This document shows positions 1-8,891 of a stretch of DNA of 64,000 nt, piece after piece. Under the pieces are notes generated by a model. The model ran no database searches. It had not been told where the DNA came from and saw only the letters and a list, made by a program, of their open reading frames with translations. The stretch spans positions 103,842,794 through 103,906,793 of the forward strand of contig JAIOJX010000032.1 of assembly GCA_022376925.1 (NCBI GenBank), given 5' to 3'. Made by a program: the position numbers and the translations under genes. How positions within the stretch are numbered: position 1 is the stretch's first letter; each line of letters begins with the position of its first letter. This stretch comes from Tragulus kanchil (lineage: Eukaryota; Chordata; Mammalia; Artiodactyla; Tragulidae).

Positions 1-1230
1 AACGTGGGACAATGCCCTGTATACAGCCAGTACTCAGCCAGTGCAGCCGTGTTGGAGGTTGGACTGGTTGGAGCACTCTGTCCTTCCTGGTTTGTAGAGT
101 GACTTTGGAGGGCTTATTGGGAGAGGCCTGGGGGCAGCCCTTATGGGGAAAGCCAGGACCCTCCTGCAAAGTTTTGGAAGTAGAGCAACTTTCCAGGAGA
201 AACTTCAGCCATTGAGAACCCAGTAATGGGGTGAGACGAGGCCTGTGAACCGCACCCTAATAATCCCTGTGACCCATCCTCTGGCATTCCCAGAGTGGAA
301 TGTTTTAGGGCCCCAGTGCCTAGGAGGTAAGAGAAGCCGGTCTGCAGACAGAACTCAGAAAACGTTTAGGCGTTGTCTTTGAATGAGTTTTATTTCAAAA
401 CTGGCAGAAGCGTCGTTGGAGCTGTAGCAGGCGCTGCGGGTGTGCATGTGCCCGCTGCATGTGCCCACGGGTGTCCGTCACCGTTGTTGGGTCATTGTTT
501 GCCATCTCAGGGCTGCCGTGACAGACGCCACTCACACCCCCAGCTTTTTGGTTGAGATGGAAACTTTTCCTGGGATGGACAGTGCCCTCAGTGCATGTGT
601 GTTCGTGCCCAGGTTTATGGGGCAGATTTGCATTGCCGTTTGTCAATAAGTCCTGCTTTGAATATCCACTTCTGGTGTGCCGGTGGGGGAGGGGGGCTGG
701 GACTCCCAATTTAGACGCTGACGATAATCTGAAACTGAAACGATCTGAGGCATGGGTCTCATGAAAAAAATAAATAAAAAGAGCAGGGTAGGGGTAACCG
801 CTTGGCTGAGAGTTGTCACCTGGCTGCATGTGTATGACGGGCCCAGAGGGACCTCCGTGCAGGGTGCCACCTTCAAGCGAGCCTTTCCTCTTCTGATGAC
901 TGTATTTCATCAGGAGAACTAGGGAAACAAAAGTGGAAACGGATGGTGTGTTCAGTTGCTTTGTGAATCTTTGAGTGATGCATCCCTTCTTCACTTGGGA
1001 ACTCTGTCCTTGGGTTCACGGTCCCTGGCCCTAGAGTGAGGAAGCCTAATGGAGAAAGAGGCTGGCAGAGGGAAAATCAGGTAAAATTAATTTCAGAAGA
1101 TCGAAGGCCTTACAGAAAAGGGTGGGGACAGGGGCACGTTTTTTTTCCTAAATAGGTAAGGCCTCAAGGTGCTCTCTACCCCTAACCCTGTGTGTGTCAG
1201 TGTCAGAGAAGACAAACCTAGAGACCCAGA
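1..1230. other. Single-copy non-coding stretch, no gene recognised
   Basis: I see no repeat family, splice-bounded exon or RNA gene here. The open frames are short, overlap on both strands and have no recognisable domain. An AT-rich patch around 768-780 is the only compositional feature. Unrecognised old repeats are possible. Confidence 0.5.
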
Positions 1231-1266
1231 GGGAGGGGGAGGGGCCTAGGAGCTGCGTGGCGGGGA

Positions 1267-1288
1267 GGGGCGGGGTCACTATTTGCAT
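1267..1288 (+). promoter_or_regulatory. GC box followed by POU octamer motif
   Basis: GGGGCGGGG at 1267-1275 (an Sp1-type GC box) is followed six bases later by a perfect ATTTGCAT octamer at 1281-1288, the POU/Oct core. The two sit between G-rich tracts at 1231-1275 and 1303-1332. The motifs are visible directly. Regulatory function is inference, because such short motifs recur by chance and no transcript start is visible nearby. Confidence 0.3.
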
Positions 1289-1302
1289 AACTGATTGTTG
1301 CT

Positions 1303-1333
1303 GGGGGGGGGGGATTGGGGCGGGGGATGGGAG
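1303..1333 (+). other. G-run with quadruplex-forming pattern
   Basis: A run of 11 G at 1303-1313 is followed by GGGG, GGGGG and GGG tracts separated by 1-3 bases, which fits the usual four-tract G-quadruplex pattern on the + strand. The length of such a run is also prone to sequencing error. Confidence 0.5.
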
Positions 1334-1345
1334 GCTCACACAAAG

Positions 1346-1443
1346 GCGCCTTCCTCCCCTCTCCTCCTGCCCCTCCTCTCCCCGCCCTCCTCCTCTACCC
1401 TTTCTTCCCCTTCATCACCTCCCCTCCACCTCCCCTGCCAGGC
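1346..1443 (+). repeat. Polypyrimidine (CT-rich) tract
   Basis: Almost 100 bases of nearly pure C and T on the + strand, with only scattered purines, form a low-complexity homopurine-homopyrimidine stretch directly after the G-run. Such tracts can adopt triplex (H-DNA) structure. Overlapping proline- and serine-rich open frames here are a consequence of composition, not coding sequence. Confidence 0.7.
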
Positions 1444-2028
1444 CCCGAGCCTGATCTGCACCTCCTGTGCCCCCTCTCATGGCACAGGGTGGCCTTGCTC
1501 TTGGTGCCCAGTGGACAGGGCTTTCCTGCCCCGTCACCAGTTGCAGGCAGGACCATGCAGCCGCCTGTCAAGTCAAGATAAAGTCCCAGAGGAAGGCCTC
1601 TGGCCGTGCATCTCTCTTTAAAAGTTTGTACTTTATAAAAAAGGCTTTCTGCATGAGCTCTCAAGTTCTGGCCCCCACCATCTTCTCCTCCTAGAGGCTG
1701 GAGGTTTCTGGAGGGAGACTGTGGCTGGTGTCCCCTCCTACAAGGTGGTTTTCCTGGGCCTGTTTCCTGTGGCCCGCTCTGTGACACTTGCTGGAAAGGA
1801 GAGGGGGCTGGTAGCTGGGCTGTCTCTTAGCAGCTTCAGCCAGGCCTCCAGGAATCCCACAGAGGTGCGACCCCCGTGGACTGGCATGGACTCCAGACTC
1901 ACTCTTGCAGGCCCTAAACAGTGATACCTGGTGGGTCCCTTGCGTGTCTTTGCTAAACCAGTAAGTGAATGTGCCTGTGGTGTGACCCCCAAACAAAAAT
2001 AAATACCACCTGGCATTCCTGTGGCTCA
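1444..2028. other. Single-copy non-coding stretch
   Basis: I recognise nothing here. Open frames on both strands are short and overlap each other. An AT-rich segment precedes the SINE at 2029. Confidence 0.45.
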
Positions 2029-2238
2029 AGATCCCTCTAGCTCAGCGGTGAAGAATCTTCGTGCAATGCGGGAGACATGGGTTCAGTTGCTGGGTTGGGA
2101 AGATCCCCTGGAGGAGGGCATGACAACCCACTCCAGTATTCTTGCCTGGAGAATCCCGTGGACAGAGGAGCCTGGTGGGCCACAGTACATGGGGTTGCAA
2201 AGAGTCGGACACAACTGAGTGACAAATATAACAACAGC
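2029..2238 (+). mobile_element. Bov-tA ruminant SINE
   Basis: A tRNA-Glu-derived head with a degraded B-box-like segment around 2085-2095 is followed by the typical Bov tail: GGAAGATCCCCTGGAG, CCAGTATTCTTGCCTGGAGA and AGAGTCGGACACAACTGAG. The minus strand translates into the familiar spurious SINE peptide containing LFATPCTVAHQAPLS and GFSRQEYWSGL. Bov-tA elements are restricted to ruminants, so this element alone places the source in that group. It ends in a short A/AC-rich tail. Confidence 0.92.
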
Positions 2239-2654
2239 AGTGTGTCATCCACCTCTGGGCTTTTCTATCATGTCTGTGTATTGAGTGCCCTCTGGGAGGC
2301 CCATCTCTCTGCCCGAGCCTCAGTTTACCCATCAGCCAGTTCTTGGTCAGGCTGACATGAGATCCACATGAGATGTCCAAGAGGGTCCTGCCCATCATCT
2401 GGGGACGTGGGGACAGAAGCAGGCCTTGCGTAAGTGGAGAACCACGTCCCAGCAGGCTCCTGGACTGTGTGGGGAGATGATCTGAAGGGTCAGGCCTGGC
2501 CAGCGTCCTCTGCCCACCGGTTTGTTTTGCTGCAGGACAAGATTATCTGTGATGTTAGGCTCCTAGGCTGAGCTGAGGAGGTAGAGTACCCAATTGCCAT
2601 TGACATCTCCCCAGGGGGGACCAGGGTGATCTTTGTATTTACATTAGGCTAGGT
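2239..2654. other. Single-copy non-coding stretch before the first duplication
   Basis: No gene is seen. Bases 2573-2595 and about 2689-2703 reappear as fragments in the joint of the following duplication at 3731-3774, which is informative about how that joint arose. Confidence 0.5.
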
Positions 2655-2924
2655 CCTTTCACAAAATAAAGACGGAAAACACTTTACAGCAAGTTCATGC
2701 CCTGAAAGCCAGTTAGCTCTCTGTCGGGGAGGGGAGGAATCGGGTCTGTTGGGCCGGGGTCTGTATTTAAGCCATCTGCTGCAGATTCATCTTGAGTTCC
2801 TGAGGGGACAGGGCTCTGTGCTTGCTGTCGTGCCCCGCGGGGAGTGTGGGGGTGCTCAGCATCCCGGCGCCAGGTAGGGGCGAAGATGGTGCAGAGGGTT
2901 GGGGAAGCTCGCTTCACCTGGTGC

Positions 2925-2990
2925 AGCTTCACGACTGCTTGGTTTCTCTGAGCCTCAGCTTGCTCACCTGTAAGATGAGCATCCATCACA
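2925..2990 (-). mobile_element. MIR fragment (minus), repeated at 4045-4110
   Basis: The stretch CTCTGAGCCTCAGCTTGCTC followed by ACCTGTAAGATGAG is the reverse-complement MIR core. The second occurrence at 4045-4110 exists only because it lies in the duplicated block. Confidence 0.6.
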
Positions 2991-3060
2991 TCCATTGCTG
3001 AGGGTGCTTGGTGGACAGATCTCACCCCAGAAAACACTAGGTATTGGGCAGGGATAAGGG

Positions 3061-3264
3061 TTTCCCTGCTCCCCCAGTGGTAAAGAATCTGCCTGCAGTG
3101 CAGGAGACATGGGTTTGATCCCTAGGTCTGGAAGATTCCCTAGAGAAGGCAATCGCTACCCCAGTATTCTTGCCTGGGAATCCCATGGACAGAGGAGCCT
3201 GGTGGGCTACAGTCTGTGGGGTCACAAAACAGCCAGATGGACGCAGTGACTAAACAACAGCAAT
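3061..3264 (+). mobile_element. Bov-tA SINE (copy 1 of duplicated block)
   Basis: GTAAAGAATCTGCCTGCAGT, a B-box-like GGGTTTGATCCCTAGG and the tail GAATCCCATGGACAGAGGAG identify a Bov-tA SINE ending in an ACAACAGCAA-type tail. The minus strand encodes the spurious peptide segments DPTDCSPPGSSVHG and AIAFSRESSRPRDQTHVS typical of this SINE. Confidence 0.92.
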
Positions 3265-3646
3265 CCTGGAAAGGCTTGGCCAGGTCAAGACCTGGGGTGG
3301 GAGGGGACTGGACCAGAGTGCCGGAAGGAATTGATGACTCTGCCCTATATGGCCTGCCCGAGGGATTAATAGCAGGGGTCACTGGGATGAGACAGCTTTC
3401 CTGGGGTGTTTGCCCAGAGGGGCCATCTTCCGGCAGCCCCTGCCCCCTTGGGGGAGGAGCCGTAGGAGTGAGGACTCAGCCAGCACCTGGGGCCTGCACA
3501 CATTCCTGCTCCCCTGACTTAGCTACTCCCAGAAAGCAGCTCGCATAGCTTGGCACCCTCCAAAGGTGGACTCCCAGCCCCCTGCCCTTTGGCCTTCTGA
3601 ACCCTTCAGGTGACTTTTCTTGGGAACTTCCGGCGTCAGTTCGTGG

Positions 3647-3730
3647 CGTGTAGGATCTAGTTCTCAGACCCAGAGATGGAACCCAGGCCCCTGCATTGGG
3701 AGCTTAGAGGCTTAGCCACTGAACCACCAG
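3647..3730 (-). mobile_element. CHR-type tRNA SINE, truncated at the duplication joint
   Basis: The reverse complement of a CHR-type SINE head is seen: GAACCCAGGCCCCTGCATTG, then CTTAGCCACTGAACCACCAG. It stops abruptly at 3730 where the joint begins. The intact counterpart at 4767-4857 continues with GGAAGTCTC, the expected SINE end. Confidence 0.7.
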
Positions 3731-4180
3731 CTGAGGAGGTAGAGTACCCAATTCTTGACATGGCAAGTTCATGCCCTTTCACAAAATAAAGACGGAAAAC
3801 ACTTTACAGCAAGTTCATGCCCTGAAAGCCAGTTAGCTCTCTGTCGGGGAGGGGAGGAATCGGGTCTGTTGGGCCGGGGTCTGTATTTAAGCCATCTGCT
3901 GCAGATTCATCTTGAGTTCCTGAGGGGACAGGGCTCTGTGCTTGCTGTCGTGCCCCGCGGGGAGTGTGGGGGTGCTCAGCATCCCGGCGCCAGGTAGGGG
4001 CGAAGATGGTGCAGAGGGTTGGGGAAGCTCGCTTCACCTGGTGCAGCTTCACGACTGCTTGGTTTCTCTGAGCCTCAGCTTGCTCACCTGTAAGATGAGC
4101 ATCCATCACATCCATTGCTGAGGGTGCTTGGTGGACAGATCTCACCCCAGAAAACACTAGGTATTGGGCAGGGATAAGGG

Positions 4181-4384
4181 TTTCCCTGCTCCCCCAGTGG
4201 TAAAGAATCTGCCTGCAGTGCAGGAGACATGGGTTTGATCCCTAGGTCTGGAAGATTCCCTAGAGAAGGCAATCGCTACCCCAGTATTCTTGCCTGGGAA
4301 TCCCATGGACAGAGGAGCCTGGTGGGCTACAGTCTGTGGGGTCACAAAACAGCCAGATGGACGCAGTGACTAAACAACAGCAAT
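4181..4384 (+). mobile_element. Bov-tA SINE (copy 2 of duplicated block)
   Basis: Same element as at 3061-3264, shifted by 1120 bases with no difference that I can see. Two independent insertions would have different flanks and divergence, so this is one insertion present twice. Confidence 0.92.
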
Positions 4385-4766
4385 CCTGGAAAGGCTTGGC
4401 CAGGTCAAGACCTGGGGTGGGAGGGGACTGGACCAGAGTGCCGGAAGGAATTGATGACTCTGCCCTATATGGCCTGCCCGAGGGATTAATAGCAGGGGTC
4501 ACTGGGATGAGACAGCTTTCCTGGGGTGTTTGCCCAGAGGGGCCATCTTCCGGCAGCCCCTGCCCCCTTGGGGGAGGAGCCGTAGGAGTGAGGACTCAGC
4601 CAGCACCTGGGGCCTGCACACATTCCTGCTCCCCTGACTTAGCTACTCCCAGAAAGCAGCTCGCATAGCTTGGCACCCTCCAAAGGTGGACTCCCAGCCC
4701 CCTGCCCTTTGGCCTTCTGAACCCTTCAGGTGACTTTTCTTGGGAACTTCCGGCGTCAGTTCGTGG

Positions 4767-4857
4767 CGTGTAGGATCTAGTTCTCAGACCCAGAGATGGA
4801 ACCCAGGCCCCTGCATTGGGAGCTTAGAGGCTTAGCCACTGAACCACCAGGGAAGTC
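4767..4857 (-). mobile_element. CHR-type tRNA SINE with intact head end
   Basis: The reverse-complement tRNA-derived head includes the segment CACTGAACCACCAGGGAAGT, the conserved CHR 5' end. Copy 1 of the same element is cut at 3730. Confidence 0.75.
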
Positions 4858-4858
4858 T

Positions 4859-5527
4859 CTCCTGTTGTTTAAAAACACTTGCTGAAAAGCAAAACAGCAA
4901 ACACTGGCCAGTTCATCCACATCTGTATGGAGCACCCCCAGAGGGAGGGCCTGACTGAGTGGCTTCCGTTCACCCCTTAGCGCTATAACCAGAACCATGG
5001 AGAGTGACGTCTGCTTTTTATAGAAGCGGAAACTGAGGCCCAGGCTGGGAAGAGGCTGCCTTGATTGATGGAAAGGGACCCTAGAGGCTGTTGAAAATTT
5101 CTCTCCAGCCCTTAGCAGCGGGCTGGTAGGTCTCACCTTGCTCCCAAGGCCGTTGCCATTAGCAACCAACTTCCCCTATTAGTTCTGGGGGCCCTTGAGG
5201 GGAAGAGGGAAGAAGGTGGAAGCCGGGCTGTCAAGTCAGTCGGGTGGCATTTGAGTGTCTGTGTCACTGGGTTTGCACTGGTGACTCTGGGGAAGGCTGG
5301 GGCACATCAGAGTCACCCAGTGCACAGGCCCACGTCTTGCTGCTAATTGTTGCCGGTTCGAGGGAGATTCTACGCAGGGATGCCTCACTTCGTGCAGAAA
5401 AACGCCTTCCCGTCCCTCCTCCCTCCACTTTACACACACAAAGGAAGTTTGAAGAGAAGTAGAGACAGAGTAACGACTGACTAGACTAACTTAGGGGCTG
5501 CTTGGTTCAGATAGTCTTAGCTCTTGT
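4859..5527. other. Single-copy stretch with an X-box-like motif
   Basis: No gene is recognised. Bases 5152-5166 read GTTGCC, three spacer bases, then AGCAAC, which fits the RFX X-box consensus GTNRCC-N(0-3)-RGYAAC. The rest shows no repeat that I can name. Confidence 0.5.
5152..5166 (+). promoter_or_regulatory. X-box-like RFX motif
   Basis: GTTGCC-ATT-AGCAAC is a perfect inverted pair of RFX half-sites with a three-base spacer. RFX factors bind such sites, notably at ciliary and MHC class II genes. The motif is seen directly. Binding and any target gene are inference. Confidence 0.4.
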
Positions 5528-5645
5528 CCTGGCCCAGCTGTTCTCCAGCTCTGTGGCCTTCTGTTAATCGCTTGGCCCTGCTGAGCCTCAGTTTACTCAT
5601 CTGCTAAACAGGGATCAGGGCACCGATGTGCCCTAGCAGTGCAGA
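5528..5645 (-). mobile_element. MIR (minus)
   Basis: CTGAGCCTCAGTTTACTCAT with CTGCTAAACAGGGATCAGGG matches the reverse-complement MIR core, preceded by a degraded form of the usual CTGTGTGACCTTGG segment. Confidence 0.75.
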
Positions 5646-6055
5646 GAAGCAGTGCTTATTAGCACCTTGCCCGACACCCCTGGGTCCTCCGTGAGGGCTC
5701 TGCAGGAAGAATTGGAAACCTGTGGTGGGCGGGTGACTGGTTACAGACTATTTTCCAGGTTCTGCCAGAGGCTTGGCACCTTGGGGCGGCAGAGCTGGTT
5801 GAGGATCAGGTTGGTTGTCGTCCGGAAGGGCAGACACATCAATTCTTGATGGAGCGGGCAGGTCACGGTCAGTGCTAGGAGGGCAACACAGGCAGGGTCT
5901 GACATTGGAAAGGGATGTTGCCTGCTCCATCGGGCTGGGGAGGCTTCCTGGAGGGGCAGATGCGCTGGGCCTCCAAGAAGACAGAAAGTGGAGGTTAGGG
6001 TGTTTCAGGCAGGTACAGAGCTGCATCCTGGAAGACATGGATAGCGGATGTTGAT

Positions 6056-6270
6056 GGCAGCTGACATTTCGTGGGCTTTAGTCTGTGCTGGGCCCTGGTC
6101 TGAGTGCTTTGCATATGTGAAGTAGTTTAATTCCTGTAGCCAATGCTGGTAGGTGGGAATGATCCCATGGACTAGTTCCAGAACTGGGCCACAGGGAAGT
6201 TAAGAAACTTTCCCAGGCTCACACAGCATGGAAGATCAGTGTTTCACCCCTGAGACCTGGGCTTCAGAGA
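6056..6270 (+). mobile_element. MIR (plus), nearly full length
   Basis: The segment runs through the MIR landmarks in order: CTGTGCTGGGCCCTGGTCTG, GAGTGCTTTGCATATGTGA, the region around GGAAGTTAAGAAACTTTCCC, AGGCTCACACAGCATGG and a degraded 3' end. MIR is an old SINE shared by all placental mammals. Confidence 0.8.
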
Positions 6271-6911
6271 CCACACACACTTGTGGAGTCACTGTCTTGC
6301 CCGCTGGGACCCAGGGCCAGTGGTTGGGAACCAGATGTTCGTTAACCAGTGGGATGACCCACTGGTCAGGCAGGTTGAGGAGCCCCTCCCCACCCCACCT
6401 CAGTTTCTTCTCGGTAAAATGAGAATAACCCATGTCCATGAAATACGATGAGGTTCTTGGGTGGGATGTGCTCTGTGGGTGCATGCTTAGGTGTCTCCCG
6501 CAGCGCCTCAAGCAGGCCGTGGCTGCCGGGTGGACACTATTCAGTCTAAAGGCAGTCCGCTCCCCACCCCCTGCCAACTGTCCTGGTTCGGGAGCCTGTG
6601 GGACTTGGGCAGGATTAGCTAGACCCTGGGCAGAGTGCCCAGCACCGCACTGAGAGGCACATGGCCCTGGTGCACCAGAAGGCATTTTTCATGATGCTGT
6701 CTTATCTGGCAATATCAGTGATTATTACTGATGGTCCTCTTTCCAGTCCAGTGGGGTGATTGTAGCCACCCTTTAGAGAAGACAGCTTGGCGGATGGATA
6801 ATGCTTCTGAAATCCTAGTACTTGACAGACACTGAGATTCCAAATTGGGCGTTTCTCACCCCTGTCCCTGTGCTGCCTGATGGGAAGGCTTTGGCAAAAC
6901 AGGGCTTTCCT
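6271..6911. other. Single-copy non-coding stretch
   Basis: No repeat or exon is recognised. A 149-codon open frame on the minus strand (6236-6685) crosses into the MIR at its 3' end and has no domain that I can name, so I do not call it a gene. Confidence 0.45.
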
Positions 6912-7042
6912 AGGACGTCCCTACAGGGCCAGTAGTTAAGAGCCCGTGCTTCCGGTCCAAGGGGCGTGGGTTTGATCCTTAGTTGAGGACTGAGATTCCA
7001 TATGCCCTGTGGCATAGCCAAAAAATAAAACCCCCAAAACAA
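6912..7042 (+). mobile_element. CHR-type tRNA SINE (CHR-2-like)
   Basis: GGACGTCCCTACAGGGCCAG, TAGTTAAGAGCCCGTGCTTC and GTGGGTTTGATCCTTAGTTG give the tRNA-derived head with its B box, followed by ACTGAGATTCCATATGCC and an A-rich tail from about 7019. CHR SINEs are shared by cetaceans, hippos and ruminants. Confidence 0.85.
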
Positions 7043-8082
7043 AAACCACCACCAACAAATAAAACCAAGGCTTCCGCAGAGAGGTCCTTCTAAAGCACAC
7101 CCACCACAAAAGGTGAAGCCTGCTCACGGCCCGTGGTGTGCACACATGCTTTCTCTCACGTGGACCCACCCTTGAGCTCGTGTTGGCATCTCCGTTCCAC
7201 CCACCGTGCAGACATCCTGGGTGTGTCACCACGCCCCGAGCCCAGCCCAGACCGTGGGCTCCTCAGTCTTACACGAACACGCGGCTCCGGCCCAGGAAAG
7301 GCAGCGCTCACCTGCCGCTCAACCCAGTGCGGTTATGGAAACAGGGCAGTGGAGCCAAGTGCCCGTAGCTTTGGGGTCTCCTGGAGCCCCACCCCTGCTC
7401 TGGCACACCCCTGTGGGTGGTCCTCCGGCAGCTTTCCTCCCACTTTCCTCCACTCGACCCTGCTGGGAGGAGGTGGTTGGCCCATCGACTTGTAAACTGG
7501 GTGCTGTGGCCTCGGGGCCGTGCTCATAAACTGGGACTGGTCTCAGTCGGATGTGCCCACGGCCCTGTGCCAGGCACTGTCGGGAAGATGCAGTGGGGAT
7601 ACAGGGACCCCAGTGTCCCTCTGTGCCCTGTGACACGGGGGCAGAGAACCAGGCCCTGCGCCCCTCCCCACTTGAGAGTGGAGGCGTGTCTCCCTGAGGC
7701 TCGCCGCTGCCCGCAGACACCGCGCCTGGGCTAATTTTCTGTTGATGTAGAGCCTCTTCAGGATCGTGTCGTGCCTTAGGGCCACTTCTGTGGCAAGGAA
7801 CTGTAATCCCTTAAGTATAAGAGCCCCCCCACTGGGCACGTGAAAGGACAGCTTCCTGCACCGGAGCCCGTTGGCACCCTCCGCAGCCCTGCGGGGGTGA
7901 CGGCCCAGGTTTATTATCCCGCGTCGTCGATGAAAAGCAGGTAGGTGACTTTTGTGACTTACCAGAGTCATACGTCCGGTACACGATGAAGCTAAGAGTC
8001 AGAATCCGACCTGAAGGCTGGTCCTGGCATCCGGGACAGACGGCAGATGCTTGGTATACAAATGGATGCTCCCTACTCAGAT
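7043..8082. other. Single-copy GC-rich stretch, no gene recognised
   Basis: Several overlapping open frames of 98-142 codons occur on both strands, as expected from GC-rich, stop-poor sequence. None has a recognisable domain, and no reading frame is favoured. I see no repeat family here. Confidence 0.45.
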
Positions 8083-8220
8083 CAGACATGACAAGTGGAT
8101 CATGGTAACTTTCCTTCCTACCCGGGTTCAGAATTCATGGTAACTCTTTTCTTCTCACCTGGGTCAGACCTTACAGGTGGATCATGGTAACTCTTTCCTT
8201 CCCACCCAGATTCAGAATTC
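8083..8220 (+). repeat. Degenerate minisatellite, three units
   Basis: The block CATGGTAACT followed by a pyrimidine-rich stretch and a CAGAATTC-type end recurs at 8101, 8136 and 8183. A longer 82-base period also links CAGACATGACAAGTGGATCA at 8083 with CAGACCTTACAGGTGGATCA at 8165. The units are imperfect, so this looks like an old local expansion, unlike the near-identical kilobase duplications elsewhere. Confidence 0.75.
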
Positions 8221-8891
8221 TTTTCAGTACAGCGTTTTATTTGTTGTCAGTCAAGCCACGTTGGCACGCGAGATGAGTTCTTTGTCATCGGTGACACACC
8301 CCCGATGGGAGTCAGCCAGCGGTGGTGTGCGAGTTTTCCTGGCTCTTTGGGTTTCCAGATAAGTGAAAGTTGGAGGCAGAATGTCACTGTATTCCGGTTG
8401 GAAACCCCGTACCTGTCCGACAGCCAAGCGCCGGCTTCCAGGATGGCCCTGGTGGGTCTCGTTGGGGGTGTGGCGTCTGTCGGAAGGAGAGCTGCTTGAA
8501 TTGAGTGCCTGCTGACCAGCCGGAAGGGGCTGGACGGGGGACTGGCCAGCTGCTGGAATGTGATGGAACCCACCTGGTGGGGAGAAGCACGGACAGCCTT
8601 CTCCAGATGCTCTGAGGCAGCTCCACAGTTTGATTTCTCTGTGGAGGGCTCAGGATGACCTTCCACACCATGCGAGGCCCTCGGAGGATGTGGGGATCCC
8701 GAGTCGTGGAGGGGAGAGAAAGTTGGGGTGTGTGTGGCAGGCGTGGTGCCGCAGGTACCATCCTCGGGGATCCTGTATCGGTTGAAATGAGCCGGTCAAG
8801 CTCTCAGGCTGCTGGGCGTCTCAGTGGACTGGGTTTGCGTGGGAGGTGGAGTTTGAAGTCCTTGTTCAGATGGAACCTTGGGTCTGCAGCT
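8221..8891. other. Single-copy non-coding stretch
   Basis: No gene or named repeat is recognised. Overlapping open frames up to 139 codons on the minus strand have no domain signature. Confidence 0.4.

Larger units (their letters stand above)
2655..4850 (+). repeat. Tandem direct duplication 1 (copies 2655-3730 and 3775-4850)
   Basis: Two near-identical 1076-base copies lie at an offset of 1120. The 44-base joint 3731-3774 is a mosaic. Its first 23 bases repeat 2573-2595 from upstream, then come a few garbled bases, then a fragment matching about 2689-2703. Each copy carries the same Bov-tA SINE and the same CHR fragment, and the CHR element is complete only after copy 2. That means the natural right flank belongs to copy 2 and the natural left flank to copy 1. 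An unmerged assembly overlap explains this better than a biological duplication. Confidence 0.95.

Noticed and set aside
2037..2252. Minus-strand open frame over a Bov-tA SINE
   Set aside because: The peptide is the well-known spurious translation of antisense Bov-tA, as in other SINE-bearing ruminant sequences.
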